NCBI RefSeq assembly: GCF_017355405.1
Contig: NZ_CP061177.1
Span: 310,001 to 374,000 of the forward strand
Length of the DNA stretch: 64,000 nucleotides
DNA from: Roseomonas haemaphysalidis
Lineage (GTDB): Bacteria > Pseudomonadota > Alphaproteobacteria > Acetobacterales > Acetobacteraceae
Direction of reading: 5' to 3'
Of the stretch, positions 24,924 to 33,498 are shown piece after piece; the stretch's first letter is position 1; each line of letters opens with the position of its first letter. The notes beneath the pieces were generated by a model. The model saw only the letters and a list, made by a program, of their open reading frames with translations. It searched no databases and was not told the DNA's origin. A program made the translations under genes and the position numbers.

Positions 24924-26357
24924 ATGACCACCACCGTCATCCGCAACGCCGACCTGGTGATTGCCTGGGACGCGGCCGAGCAGCAGCACACCTACCTGAC
25001 CGACGCGGAGGTGGCCTATAGCGACGGCAAGATCACCTTTGTCGGCCGGGGCTATGATGGCCCGGCCGACGAGGTGCTGGACGGCAAGGGTATGATGGTC
25101 ATGCCCGGGCTGGTGAACATCCACTGCCACCCGTCCAGCGAGCCGATGAACAAGGGGCTGATCGACGAGATCGGCTCGCCCGGCCTGTATAATTCCTCGC
25201 TCTACGAATACATGCCGATCTTCCGCACCGATGCCGAGGCAGTGCCATCCTGCGTGCGCGTCGCGCTGTCGGAGCTCTTGCTGTCCGGCGTCACCACGGT
25301 GGCCGACCTATCCATGTCGCACCCCGGCTGGCTGGACCTGCTGGCCGAAAGCGGCATGCGCGTCTGCATCGCGCCGATGTTCCGCTCCGCCCGCTGGTTC
25401 ACCAAGAACGGCCATGTGGTGGAATATGAATGGGATGAGCAGGCCGGCGAGAAGTCGATGGGCGAGGCCTTCTCGCTGATCGAGCGCGCGGAGCAGCATC
25501 CCTCGGGCCGGCTGTTCGGCATGGTGGTGCCGGCGCAGATCGACACCTGCTCCGAAACGCTGCTGCGCGACAGCTTCGCGGAATCCCGCATGCGCGGCCT
25601 GTCCTGGCAGATCCACGCGGCGCAGAGCGTGGTGGAGTTCCACGAGATCACCCGCCGCAGCGGCCTGACGCCGATCGGCTGGCTGGACAGCATGGGGCTG
25701 CTGTCCGAGCGCTCGATCATCGGCCACGGCATCTTCCTGGACGACCACCCCAGCACCCGCTGGCACACCGAGAACGACCTGGACCGGCTGGCCGACACCG
25801 GCACCACCGTGGCGCATTGCCCGACGGTGTTCGCGCGGCGCGGCATCGCCATGAAGTCCTTTGGCCGCTATCGCAAGCGCGGCGTCAACATGGGCGTGGG
25901 CACCGACACCTATCCGCACAACATGCTGGATGAGCTGCGGCTCGTCTCCTACCTCGCCCGCACGCAGTCGGGCGACCCGCGCAGCCTGTCCTCCACCGAC
26001 CTGTTCGACGCGGCGACCATTGGCGGCGCCAAGGCGCTGAATCGCGAGGACATCGGCCGCCTGGCCCCCGGCTGCCGCGCCGACTTCGTGATGGTGGACG
26101 TGACGCACCCGCAGATGCGCCCGTCCCGCGACCCGATGCGCAGCCTGATCTACGCCGCCGGCGACCGCGCCATCCGCTCCGTGCACGTGGACGGGCAGAT
26201 GCTGGTCAAGGACGGCAAGGTGCTGACCATGGACTACGAGGGTGCCGCCGCGCATCTGGATGAGGCGCAGAAGCGCATCGTCGCCCGCGCGCCGCAGCAG
26301 GACTGGGCGCACCGCCCGGTGGACAAGATCTCCCCTCCCACCTTCCGTTGGGCCTGA
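24924..26357 (+). CDS. Amidohydrolase, ATZ/TRZ (chlorohydrolase/deaminase) type
   Basis: 477 aa hydrolase with metal ligands in [11 protein letters not shown] (HxH, about residues 70-72), [15 protein letters not shown] and GTDTYPHNM. This group deaminates or dechlorinates nitrogen-rich rings (for example guanine, hydroxyatrazine, S-adenosylhomocysteine), which differs from the YtcJ type at the operon start. AAGGAAACAGGG precedes the ATG. Its stop overlaps the next ATG by one base. With two unrelated amidohydrolases, the pathway probably opens or deaminates a heterocycle and then cleaves an amide; the substrate is inference. Confidence 0.83.
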   Translation: MTTTVIRNADLVIAWDAAEQQHTYLTDAEVAYSDGKITFVGRGYDGPADEVLDGKGMMVMPGLVNIHCHPSSEPMNKGLIDEIGSPGLYNSSLYEYMPIFRTDAEAVPSCVRVALSELLLSGVTTVADLSMSHPGWLDLLAESGMRVCIAPMFRSARWFTKNGHVVEYEWDEQAGEKSMGEAFSLIERAEQHPSGRLFGMVVPAQIDTCSETLLRDSFAESRMRGLSWQIHAAQSVVEFHEITRRSGLTPIGWLDSMGLLSERSIIGHGIFLDDHPSTRWHTENDLDRLADTGTTVAHCPTVFARRGIAMKSFGRYRKRGVNMGVGTDTYPHNMLDELRLVSYLARTQSGDPRSLSSTDLFDAATIGGAKALNREDIGRLAPGCRADFVMVDVTHPQMRPSRDPMRSLIYAAGDRAIRSVHVDGQMLVKDGKVLTMDYEGAAAHLDEAQKRIVARAPQQDWAHRPVDKISPPTFRWA

Positions 26358-27352
26358 TGAGCACGGACCTGCTGCGCGTCGAGGGGCTGCGCACCGTCTT
26401 CAAGACTTCGGCCGGGCTGGTCCGGGCGGTGGATGGCGTCGACCTTTCCGTGCCGCGCGGCAAGACGCTTGGCATCGTCGGTGAAAGCGGCTGCGGCAAG
26501 TCCATGCTGTCGCTGTCCATCATGCGGCTGGTCCCCTCCCCCGGCCGCACGGTGGAAGGCCGGGTGCTTTTGGACGGGCGCGACCTGCTGGCGCTGCCGG
26601 CGCGCGAGATGCGGCAGGTGCGCGGCGGGCAGATCGCCATGATCTTCCAGGAACCGATGACCAGCCTGAACCCGGTGCACAGCATCGGCCGCCAGCTGGT
26701 GGAGGCGATGCGCGTGCATTCGCCAGGACTTTCCACCGCCGCCTTCCGCGACAAGGCGATCGCCGCCCTGAAGCGGGTGCGCATCCCCTCGCCCGAGCGG
26801 CGCTTCGAGGAATATCCGCACCAGCTTTCGGGCGGCATGCGGCAGCGGGTGATGATCGCCATGGCGCTGGCCTGCGAGCCGCGCCTGTTGATCGCCGACG
26901 AGCCAACCACGGCGCTGGACGTGACGGTGCAGGCGCAGATCCTCGACCTGTTGCGGGAGTTGCAGTCGGAGACGGGGATGTCGATCATCCTGATCACCCA
27001 CGACCTCGGCGTGATCGCCGAGATGGCCGACGAGGTGGCGGTGATGTACGCCGGCAAGGTGGCCGAGCGCGCCACCGCGCGTGAGTTGTTCGAGGACCCT
27101 CAGCACCCCTACACCCTTGGCCTGCTCGGCTCCGTGCCGCGGCTGGACGAGGACCGCGAGCGGCTGCTGGCAATCGATGGCTCGGTGCCACCGCCCTTCG
27201 CCTTTCCGCCCGGCTGCCGTTTCAACCCGCGCTGCCCCTTCGCCATCGCGCCCTGCCGCGCCGAGCTGCCGGTGCTGCGCGAGATCACGCCCGGCCACGC
27301 CGCCGCCTGCCTGCGCGCGCCGGTCGAGCTTTCCCTGGGGAACGCGGCATGA
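26357..27352 (+). CDS. Oligopeptide-type ABC ATPase, DppD family
   Basis: 331 aa. Walker A is GESGCGKSM (a Met replaces the usual Ser/Thr following Lys-Ser), signature [15 protein letters not shown], Walker [13 protein letters not shown], and the C-terminal [14 protein letters not shown] cysteine-rich tail that in this family can hold a 4Fe-4S cluster. ATG 26357 overlaps the amidohydrolase stop; an upstream TTG at 26348 is less likely. Partner of the DppF-like ATPase encoded next. Confidence 0.9.
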   Translation: MSTDLLRVEGLRTVFKTSAGLVRAVDGVDLSVPRGKTLGIVGESGCGKSMLSLSIMRLVPSPGRTVEGRVLLDGRDLLALPAREMRQVRGGQIAMIFQEPMTSLNPVHSIGRQLVEAMRVHSPGLSTAAFRDKAIAALKRVRIPSPERRFEEYPHQLSGGMRQRVMIAMALACEPRLLIADEPTTALDVTVQAQILDLLRELQSETGMSIILITHDLGVIAEMADEVAVMYAGKVAERATARELFEDPQHPYTLGLLGSVPRLDEDRERLLAIDGSVPPPFAFPPGCRFNPRCPFAIAPCRAELPVLREITPGHAAACLRAPVELSLGNAA

Positions 27353-28413
27353 GCCGGCTGCTGGAGGTCGAAGGTCTGGCCAAGCACTACCCCGTGAAGA
27401 AAGGTGTGGTGCTGCAGAAGACAGTAGGCGCGGTGCGTGCCGTGGACGGGGTGTCCTTTCACCTGGACCGTGGCGAGACGCTGGCGCTGGTGGGCGAATC
27501 CGGCTGCGGCAAGTCCACCACCGCGCGGCTGGTGTTGCGGCTGATCGAGCCTTCCGCCGGGCGGCTGCGCTTTGACGGGCAGGACGTGACGGATGTCACC
27601 GGCAGCGCCATGCGGCTGCTGCGGCGGCGCATGCAGATCGTCTTCCAGGACCCCTATGCCAGCCTGAACCCGCGCATGACCGTGGGCGACGCCATCGCGG
27701 AGCCGATGGTGGTGCACGGGCTGGGCAATGCCGCCAGCCGTCGCGCCAAGGTGCGCGAGCTGCTGTCGCTGGTCGGGCTGCAGCCCTTCCATGCCGAGCG
27801 CTACCCGCACGAATTCTCCGGCGGCCAGCGGCAGCGCATCGGCATCGCCCGCGCGCTGTCGGTGGAGCCGGATCTGGTGGTGTGCGACGAGCCGGTATCC
27901 GCGCTGGATGTTTCCATCCAGGCGCAGGTGGTCAATCTGATGAAGGACCTGCAGCAGCGGCTCGGCCTGTCCTACCTGTTCATCGCCCACGACCTGGCGG
28001 TGGTGAAGCACATGGCGGACCGCATCGCCGTGATGTACCTGGGCGCCATCATGGAAACCGGGCCCAAGGGGGCGCTGTTCGCCACGCCGCGCCACCCCTA
28101 TACACGCGCGCTGCTGGCCGCCATCCCGCACCCTGACCCCGCACGGCGCGGCCGGGTCACGCCGCTGGGGGGCGACGTGCCCAGCCCCATGGCGGTGCCG
28201 CCCGGCTGCCGCTTCCACACCCGCTGCCCTTTCGCGCAGGAGCGCTGCCGCGCCGAGGTCCCCGCGCTGCGCCTGCTGGGCGAAGGACAGCAGGTGGCCT
28301 GCCACTTCTCCGAAAGCCTGCCCGATGCGGGGCTGGACTACACGGGCGGGCTGACCGAGGCGGCGTCCCGCCGTTTGGCGCTGTACGACGCCGCGCGGCG
28401 CCGGGCGGCCTGA
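27349..28413 (+). CDS. Oligopeptide-type ABC ATPase, DppF family
   Basis: 354 aa. Walker [10 protein letters not shown], signature [14 protein letters not shown], Walker [13 protein letters not shown], and the Cys-rich C-terminal [14 protein letters not shown] typical of DppF/OppF. ATGA overlap with the DppD-like gene. Last gene of the operon; it converges on the yghU-like gene, with only 21 bp between the stops that contain a short imperfect repeat (TGAGGC / GCCCTCA). Confidence 0.9.
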   Translation: MSRLLEVEGLAKHYPVKKGVVLQKTVGAVRAVDGVSFHLDRGETLALVGESGCGKSTTARLVLRLIEPSAGRLRFDGQDVTDVTGSAMRLLRRRMQIVFQDPYASLNPRMTVGDAIAEPMVVHGLGNAASRRAKVRELLSLVGLQPFHAERYPHEFSGGQRQRIGIARALSVEPDLVVCDEPVSALDVSIQAQVVNLMKDLQQRLGLSYLFIAHDLAVVKHMADRIAVMYLGAIMETGPKGALFATPRHPYTRALLAAIPHPDPARRGRVTPLGGDVPSPMAVPPGCRFHTRCPFAQERCRAEVPALRLLGEGQQVACHFSESLPDAGLDYTGGLTEAASRRLALYDAARRRAA

Positions 28414-28434
28414 GGCTGGCCGGCGCCGAGGCCC

Positions 28435-29292
28435 TCAGACGCCCAGCGCCGCGAAGTCCGCGGCGTCGTGCCGCTCGCGAAGCTGGCGGGCGGGGTCACC
28501 ATTGACCTTGTTGACCATGGCGCCCCGCTTCACGGCGGGGCGGCCGCCCACCAGCGCGGTCCAGCGCTGCAGGTTGCGGTACTCGCCCACCTGCAGGAAC
28601 TCACCGGCGGCGCCATAAAGCTCGCCCTTGGCCAGCAGCCCGTACCAGGGCCAGATGGCCATGTCGGCCACGGTGTAGTTCGCACCCGCGATGTATTCGC
28701 TGTCCGCCAGCCGCCGGTCCAGCACGTCGAGCTGCCGCTTGGCTTCCATGGCGAAGCGGTTGATCGGGTATTCCAGCTTTTCCGGCGCATAGGCGTAGAA
28801 ATGTCCGAAGCCGCCGCCCAGGAACGGCCCGCTGCCTACCTGCCAGAACAGCCAGGACAGGCATTCCGCCCGCGCGGCGCCGTCTTTCGGCAGAAAGGCG
28901 CCGAACTTCTCGGCCAGGTGCACCAGGATGGCGCCGGATTCGAAGATGCGCACGGGCGCCAGGCCGCTGCGATCCACCATCGCCGGGATCTTGGAGTTGG
29001 GGTTGATCGCCACGAAGCCGCTGCCGAACTGGTCGCCCTTGCCGATCTCGATCAGCCAGGCGTCGTATTCGGCGCCACTGTGGCCGGCGGCCAGCAGCTC
29101 CTCCAGCATGATGGTGACCTTCACGCCGTTGGGGGTGCCGAGCGAGTAAAGCTGCAGCGGATGGCGCCCGACCGGCAGTTCCTTGTCGTGCCGCGCGCCG
29201 GCGGTGGGCCGGTTGATGCCGGCGAAGGCGCCACCGTTCTGCTGGTCGTCCACCCAGACCTTGGGCGGCGTGTAAGCGGAAGCGTTGCTCAT
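28435..29292 (-). CDS. yghU: Glutathione S-transferase-like disulfide-bond oxidoreductase, YghU type
   Basis: 285 aa. The Nu-class GST pattern is clear: KVWVDDQQNGGAFAGINRPTAG, LQLYSLGTPNGVKVTIMLEE, FVAINPNSKIPAM, RIFESGAILVHLAEKFG, and the C-terminal GSGPFLGGGFGHFY. Members of this group bind two glutathione molecules and reduce disulfides or organic peroxides in the cytoplasm. Transcribed alone from the minus strand; GGAGACACC lies before the ATG. No obvious functional link to its neighbours. Confidence 0.9.
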   Translation of the reverse strand: MSNASAYTPPKVWVDDQQNGGAFAGINRPTAGARHDKELPVGRHPLQLYSLGTPNGVKVTIMLEELLAAGHSGAEYDAWLIEIGKGDQFGSGFVAINPNSKIPAMVDRSGLAPVRIFESGAILVHLAEKFGAFLPKDGAARAECLSWLFWQVGSGPFLGGGFGHFYAYAPEKLEYPINRFAMEAKRQLDVLDRRLADSEYIAGANYTVADMAIWPWYGLLAKGELYGAAGEFLQVGEYRNLQRWTALVGGRPAVKRGAMVNKVNGDPARQLRERHDAADFAALGV

Positions 29293-29517
29293 CTGGTGTC
29301 TCCTATCGGCTGCCGACGACGCCGCCGCCGGTTGGCGAAGGCATCCTGGCCTGCGCCATGGTAGGCACCGAGGGGGCCGGCCTCCACCCCCCGCCGGATG
29401 TCATCCCGGTGAAGTGCAGGCGATCCGCCAGGATCCGTCCCGTGCCCCGTACGCCCGGGCCCATGGAACGGCCTTGCCTTTGAGGCGTTCTCCGCATGTC
29501 AAAGGCAGAGGAAGACG

Positions 29518-29703
29518 ATGATGGCCGATCACCCGCCCGAAGGTCCGAAAGCCCGCTTCACGAGCGAGCAGGCCACACAGGGATACGTTCCCAAACCCCC
29601 CTCGCCGCAGGATTTGGACGTTGTTTCCGAAGCCCAGGCACAGATCACGGACGAGTGGACGGGCGACGGCCCCGAACAAGACACACCGTCATCGAAGCCA
29701 TAG
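29518..29703 (+). CDS. Small hydrophilic protein of unknown function
   Basis: 61 aa, acidic and proline-rich (KPPSPQDLDVVSEAQAQ), no signal peptide or membrane segment. AGAGGA sits 5 nt before ATG 29518 and 8 nt before ATG 29521, so the start may be either of the tandem ATGs. A convincing intrinsic terminator follows 35 nt after the stop, which supports a real transcription unit. Family not recognised; probably disordered. Confidence 0.55.
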   Translation: MMADHPPEGPKARFTSEQATQGYVPKPPSPQDLDVVSEAQAQITDEWTGDGPEQDTPSSKP

Positions 29704-29737
29704 GCGAATGAGATAGGCTTTCGGACGGCGGGAGAAC

Positions 29738-29776
29738 CAGCGGCGGCTCTTTCATGAGCCAGCCGCTGCCGTTTTT
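29738..29776 (+). terminator. Intrinsic (rho-independent) terminator
   Basis: CAGCGGCGGCTC and GAGCCAGCCGCTG form a stem with one bulge around TTTCAT, followed by GCCGTTTTTAG. This is the only hairpin in the window with a proper T-tract on the plus strand and ends the transcript of the 61-aa gene. Confidence 0.8.
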
Positions 29777-29841
29777 AGATTCCCCGGAGGTGGGCCGAAT
29801 GCGTCGATATCAACTGGCCTGTTGGGCCTTGCCCCTCATCG

Positions 29842-30564
29842 TCACATGATCGCATCGGCAAACGCCGCCATGGAGGGCACACGTGCGATAGGCACGGCCG
29901 TGTTGGCAATCGTGGCACCGGTCCCGCGCTTGCCATGCCGCCGATCGACCCAGACCGTCGGGATGCCAAAGCGTGACGCCGGATCCACGTCGTGATGGCG
30001 GCTTTGGGCGACGTGCAGAATACTCTCCTTTGGGTAACCCCTCGCGGCTAACTCGGCGATAGCGGTCTCGAAATGGGGTGCGGCCGGCTTGTAGGATCCG
30101 ACACGTTCAGCCGTGACGGTGAGGAGGAAGGGTACCTCCAACAGCCGCAGGCTCCGCAAAAGCGATGCCTCATCCACATTCGACAGGATGGCCAGCGCGA
30201 ACCGGCCGAAAAGGCGGCGCAACGCCGCGACCGTATCCGGAAAGGGCGGCCAATCCCCGGCCGAAGCTGCAAACGCCGCGCACTGGTCCGGACTGTCTGG
30301 AAGCCCGAAGGTGGCGGCCACGTCGCCCCAGGTACGGGACAGGACTTCCGGATAGAGAAGCGTCGGGCGGGTCTGCTGATGCCTCGCCTGATGGAGCGCG
30401 AAGGCGCTGAGCAGCAGATCGTCCGGGATATCGGAGCGTGCTGCCACGGCAAGCCATGGGCGCACCAGGGCGAGGATCCCTGATTCCCAATCGATAAGGG
30501 TGCCGTAGCAATCAAAGGTGAGGATACGCCTGCCGGTGGCATCCACCCGGTTGTCGAAGGTCAT
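29842..30564 (-). CDS. HAD-family hydrolase, type II haloacid dehalogenase-like
   Basis: 240 aa. The nucleophile motif is FDCYGTLIDWE (Asp near residue 18), with LSNVDEASLL (motif II), Lys in GSYKPAAPHF (motif III) and HDVDPASRFGIPTVWVDRR (motif IV), the set seen in (S)-2-haloacid dehalogenases. The reaction could be removal of halide from a 2-haloacid or phosphate from a small metabolite; the motifs favour the former only weakly. ATG 30564 overlaps the stop of the GntR gene as ATGA, so regulator and enzyme are co-expressed. Confidence 0.8.
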   Translation of the reverse strand: MTFDNRVDATGRRILTFDCYGTLIDWESGILALVRPWLAVAARSDIPDDLLLSAFALHQARHQQTRPTLLYPEVLSRTWGDVAATFGLPDSPDQCAAFAASAGDWPPFPDTVAALRRLFGRFALAILSNVDEASLLRSLRLLEVPFLLTVTAERVGSYKPAAPHFETAIAELAARGYPKESILHVAQSRHHDVDPASRFGIPTVWVDRRHGKRGTGATIANTAVPIARVPSMAAFADAIM

Positions 30565-31250
30565 GTGATCTCCTGCTTCCCCAGCCAGGCGTCGACACGG
30601 GCGCGCGCTTCTTCGACTTGGTCCGCGTTGAGCTCCGCCGCGGCTTCTCCCTGGCCGCGCCGGGCGAGGGTGAGCAGCTCGCGGTGCGAGGCAACCCAGC
30701 CGTAGGACAGGCCGGCGGCGGTCCAGGCGGGGAGGAGGTAGCGGGACACCGCGACATGCAGGCTCTCGATCTGGGCCAGGACGCGGGGCCGCGCGGCACG
30801 GTGCATCAGAACACGATGGAAACGCCAATGCAGTTCGGACTGCTCGATCGGATTTCCCTGCGCCTCATCCGCCGCAGCCAGCAGGGCGGCCGCGTGATCG
30901 ATATCATCGGTTGCTAGGCAAGGGATCGAAAGCCGCAGCGCGTGGGCCTCCAGCATCGTGCGGAGTTCCGTGAGCTCCCGAAGGTCATCAGGATCGGTGG
31001 GGGCGACGATGATACCGCGGTGACGGTTCACCACCAGAAGCCCTTCTCCCGTCAGGACCTGCAAGGCTTCCCGCACCGGGGCACGGCTTGTGCCGAAGTG
31101 GCGCGCGAGGTGATCCTGCTTGAGTTGGGCCCCTGCCGGCAGGCGGCCCGTCAGAATGCCGTCGCGCAGGGTGGCGGCCACCGCATCGGAAAACGAGCGG
31201 GTGGCTGTGACGTGGAGGGACGCCAGATTGTCCAGGGATACGGCCAGCAT
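30561..31250 (-). CDS. GntR-family regulator with FCD domain
   Basis: 229 aa. The winged helix (LRDGILTGRLPAGAQLKQDH, FGTSRAPVREALQVLTGEGL) is followed by an FCD effector domain with likely metal ligands in SELHWRFHRVLMHR and the later SHREL. ATG 31250 is chosen over a TTG at 31304: the added residues (MLLIISIVENRNIAEDI) would cross the promoter palindrome and match nothing. Co-transcribed with the HAD gene and divergent from a second GntR regulator. Confidence 0.85.
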   Translation of the reverse strand: MLAVSLDNLASLHVTATRSFSDAVAATLRDGILTGRLPAGAQLKQDHLARHFGTSRAPVREALQVLTGEGLLVVNRHRGIIVAPTDPDDLRELTELRTMLEAHALRLSIPCLATDDIDHAAALLAAADEAQGNPIEQSELHWRFHRVLMHRAARPRVLAQIESLHVAVSRYLLPAWTAAGLSYGWVASHRELLTLARRGQGEAAAELNADQVEEARARVDAWLGKQEIT

Positions 31251-31269
31251 AAGGATATCTTCGGCGATG

Positions 31270-31291
31270 TTTCGATTTTCGACAATCGAAA
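31270..31291 (-). promoter_or_regulatory. Inverted repeat, probable operator of the minus-strand GntR gene
   Basis: TTTCGATT (31270-31277) and its exact complement AATCGAAA (31284-31291) are separated by 6 bp, 20 bp upstream of the GntR start at 31250. The surrounding sequence is AT-rich. Position and symmetry fit autoregulation, but the binding protein is inferred. Confidence 0.5.
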
Positions 31292-31316
31292 TTATTAGCA
31301 ACAAGCGTGGCAGCCG

Positions 31317-31331
31317 GCTTAGATTCTAAGC
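31317..31331. promoter_or_regulatory. Small palindrome between divergent GntR genes
   Basis: GCTTAG-ATT-CTAAGC, perfect 6-bp arms with a 3-bp centre, midway in the 150-bp divergent region. It could be a further operator; no direct support. Confidence 0.3.
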
Positions 31332-31355
31332 GGCCAACGCATCCGAATCTGATAT

Positions 31356-31377
31356 GCAAAAGTGTATTCACTTATGC
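31356..31377 (+). promoter_or_regulatory. Inverted repeat, probable operator of the plus-strand GntR gene and catabolic operon
   Basis: GCAAAAGTG (31356-31364) and CACTTATGC (31369-31377) are complementary at 8 of 9 positions around TATT. It lies 23 bp before the start of the second GntR gene. Its sequence differs from the other repeat, so the two regulators probably use separate sites. Confidence 0.45.
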
Positions 31378-31400
31378 CGTAGGAGTGGTATCCAAGAGTT

Positions 31401-32108
31401 ATGGATGAGGCACAGCCGGCCCGCTCTGCGGATCGAATCTATGAACGGGTCAAGGCGATGGCCTGCACCTACCGCCTTTCCCCCGGCGGGCGGGTCAACG
31501 AGGTCGAGCTGGCGCGGCAACTGGGTGTCAGCCGGACACCGCTGCGAGAAGCCCTGAACAGGCTCTCGTCCGAGGGCTTCCTGGTTCCGACGCTGAACAA
31601 GGGCTACCATGTGCGGCCCCTCAATCCGGCTGAAATCCTTGCGCTCTACGAGTTCAGGGCAACCCTCGAGGTGGGCAGCCTTTACCTGGCCTGCGAACGC
31701 GCCACCGATGATGCGCTCGGCGGGCTGGAGGCATTTGCTCGGCAAAGCCGCGATGAGCCGGATGAAGATGCGCGCGCCCTGCGCCTGCTCCATCTCGATG
31801 AGCAGTTTCATGAGCGCCTCGCCATTCTGTCGGGAAACGATGAATTTACGCGCGCCATACGCGCCACCAATGAACGCATCCGGTTCGTCCGTTGGATCGA
31901 CATGCAGGATCGCCGTGCCGGCACGCAGGACGAGCACCTGACCATTCTGCGCCACCTGAGGTCACGCGATGCCACGGCGGCGGGGGCGCTGATGCGACAG
32001 CACATCAGTCGCCGCCTCGATCAGATCACTGACGTCATCCGTATCAGCTATGGCGAGATCTACACCGGCAATGCGCTGGCGGCGCATGTGCTCGGAGACG
32101 CCGCCTAG
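31401..32108 (+). CDS. GntR-family regulator with FCD domain, head of catabolic operon
   Basis: 235 aa. DNA-binding part has PGGRVNEVELARQLGVSRTP and LREALNRLSSEGFL; the FCD domain has the metal-ligand pattern LDEQFHERLAILSGN, QDEHLTILRHL and MRQHISRRL. It is followed after 36 nt by the 2-hydroxyacid dehydrogenase gene on the same strand and so probably controls the amino-acid catabolic operon to 39530. The effector is likely a pathway acid, but this is inference. Confidence 0.87.
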   Translation: MDEAQPARSADRIYERVKAMACTYRLSPGGRVNEVELARQLGVSRTPLREALNRLSSEGFLVPTLNKGYHVRPLNPAEILALYEFRATLEVGSLYLACERATDDALGGLEAFARQSRDEPDEDARALRLLHLDEQFHERLAILSGNDEFTRAIRATNERIRFVRWIDMQDRRAGTQDEHLTILRHLRSRDATAAGALMRQHISRRLDQITDVIRISYGEIYTGNALAAHVLGDAA

Positions 32109-32144
32109 CTGCCGCCCGCCCCAAACTTCTGGAGATCAAGATCC

Positions 32145-33113
32145 GTGTTTCCGGCATCCAAAGACCTGACGATCCTGTTTGCCCATCCCGCCTATCAGAT
32201 GCAGCAGCGCTTCGAGGCGCGCGGGACCGGCGTGCCGTGCGCCCAGGTGACGTCGCGCGAGGATCTGGCGGCGCGGATCGGCACCGCCGACGTGGTGGTG
32301 GTTTCGGGCCTGTGGGACAACGCGCTGCTGGAGCGGGCCCCGAAGCTGCGCTTCGTCCAGTCCATCAGCGCCGGCGTCGATCAGTATGGGCAGGACGCCT
32401 TCCGCGCGAAGGGCGTGCGCCTCGCCAGCGCGCAGGGCGTCAACGCCAATGCGGTGTCCGAGCACGCCATGGCGCTGATCCTGGCCGCCGCCCGCCTGCT
32501 GCCGCAGGCACGCGACAATCAGGCCAAGCACCACTGGCGGCCGATGATCGGCGAGATCGCGCAGCGCGAGGATGAACTGGGCGGCAAGACGCTGCTCGTC
32601 GTCGGGCTGGGACGTATCGGCGGGCGGCTGGCCCGGCTGGCGAAGGCTTTTGACATGCGGGTCATCGGCCTGCGCCGGGACCCCGCCGCCGGGGCGGAAG
32701 GCGCCGACGAGGTGCATGCCATCGGAAGCCTGCGGGACTGGCTGCCGCAGGCCGATATCGTGGCCCTTACCTGCCCGCTCACGCCCGAGACCACCGGCCT
32801 GATCGACGCTGCCGCATTGGCGGCGATGAAGCCCACCGCGCGGCTGGTGAATGTCGCCCGTGGCAAGGTGGTGGACGAGAACGCCCTTGTGGCCGCGCTG
32901 CGGGAAGGCCGCATCGCCGGCGCGGCGCTGGACGTGACGGTGCAGGAGCCGCTGCCGCAGGCCTCGCCGCTTTGGGACCTGCCCAACGTGTTCATCACCC
33001 CCCACAGCGCCGGCGAAACCCAGCGCTACGAGGACAATGTCATCGACATTCTGCTGGAGAACCTCGGCCGCCTGCAGCGTGGCGAGGCGCAGCTCCGCAA
33101 CCAGATCGTCTGA
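32145..33113 (+). CDS. D-isomer-specific 2-hydroxyacid dehydrogenase
   Basis: 322 aa NAD(P)-dependent enzyme that interconverts a 2-oxoacid and a 2-hydroxyacid. Nucleotide-binding motif VVGLGRIGGRLARLAKAF (about residues 150-167), catalytic Arg in NVARGKVVDE, Glu in DVTVQEPLP and His in ITPHSAGE. The GTG start at 32145 follows GGAGATCAAGATCC. First enzyme of an operon with RidA, an aminotransferase, a ThDP enzyme and a DadA-like oxidase, so the 2-oxoacid is probably made from an amino acid. Confidence 0.88.
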   Translation: MFPASKDLTILFAHPAYQMQQRFEARGTGVPCAQVTSREDLAARIGTADVVVVSGLWDNALLERAPKLRFVQSISAGVDQYGQDAFRAKGVRLASAQGVNANAVSEHAMALILAAARLLPQARDNQAKHHWRPMIGEIAQREDELGGKTLLVVGLGRIGGRLARLAKAFDMRVIGLRRDPAAGAEGADEVHAIGSLRDWLPQADIVALTCPLTPETTGLIDAAALAAMKPTARLVNVARGKVVDENALVAALREGRIAGAALDVTVQEPLPQASPLWDLPNVFITPHSAGETQRYEDNVIDILLENLGRLQRGEAQLRNQIV

Positions 33114-33137
33114 CCGTCTGCGCAAGGATCATGGATC

Positions 33138-33488
33138 ATGACCACCATCACCCGCCTGGACCAGAATGCCCGCCGCTCGCGCGCAGTGGTGCATGGCGAC
33201 ACGGTCTACCTCGCCGGCCATACCGCCGATGACTGCACAGCCGACATCGCCGGGCAGACCCGCCAGGTGCTGGCCAAGATCGACGAGATGCTGGCTGCGG
33301 CCGGGAGCGACAAGTCGAGGCTGCTGAACGTCACCATCTGGTTGGCCGACATGGCCGATTTCGCCGCCATGAATACGATCTACGACGCCTGGGTGGTGCC
33401 GGGCGAGACCCCCGCCCGCTGCTGCGGCGCGGTGACCTTGGCCCGGCCGGATATCCGGGTCGAGATCATGGTCGTGGCCGCGCGCTGA
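33138..33488 (+). CDS. RidA-family enamine/imine deaminase
   Basis: 116 aa Rid (YjgF/YER057c/UK114) protein. The substrate-binding Arg is in PARCCGAV and the family segment LAKIDEMLAAAGSDKSRLLNVTIWLADM is present. RidA proteins hydrolyse reactive imines or enamines, releasing the oxoacid and ammonia. Its place beside a DadA-like amino-acid oxidase, which yields an imine, makes that job likely here. It starts 24 nt after the dehydrogenase gene. Confidence 0.88.
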   Translation: MTTITRLDQNARRSRAVVHGDTVYLAGHTADDCTADIAGQTRQVLAKIDEMLAAAGSDKSRLLNVTIWLADMADFAAMNTIYDAWVVPGETPARCCGAVTLARPDIRVEIMVVAAR

Positions 33489-33498
33489 GCAGACGGCG

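Noticed and set aside
29496..29711. 71-codon plus-strand frame overlapping the 61-aa small gene
   Set aside because: Its start lacks a ribosome site, whereas the 61-aa frame has AGAGGA at proper distance.
31251..31304. TTG start at 31304 for the minus-strand GntR gene
   Set aside because: It would place the clear promoter palindrome inside the coding region and adds residues that do not belong to the family.
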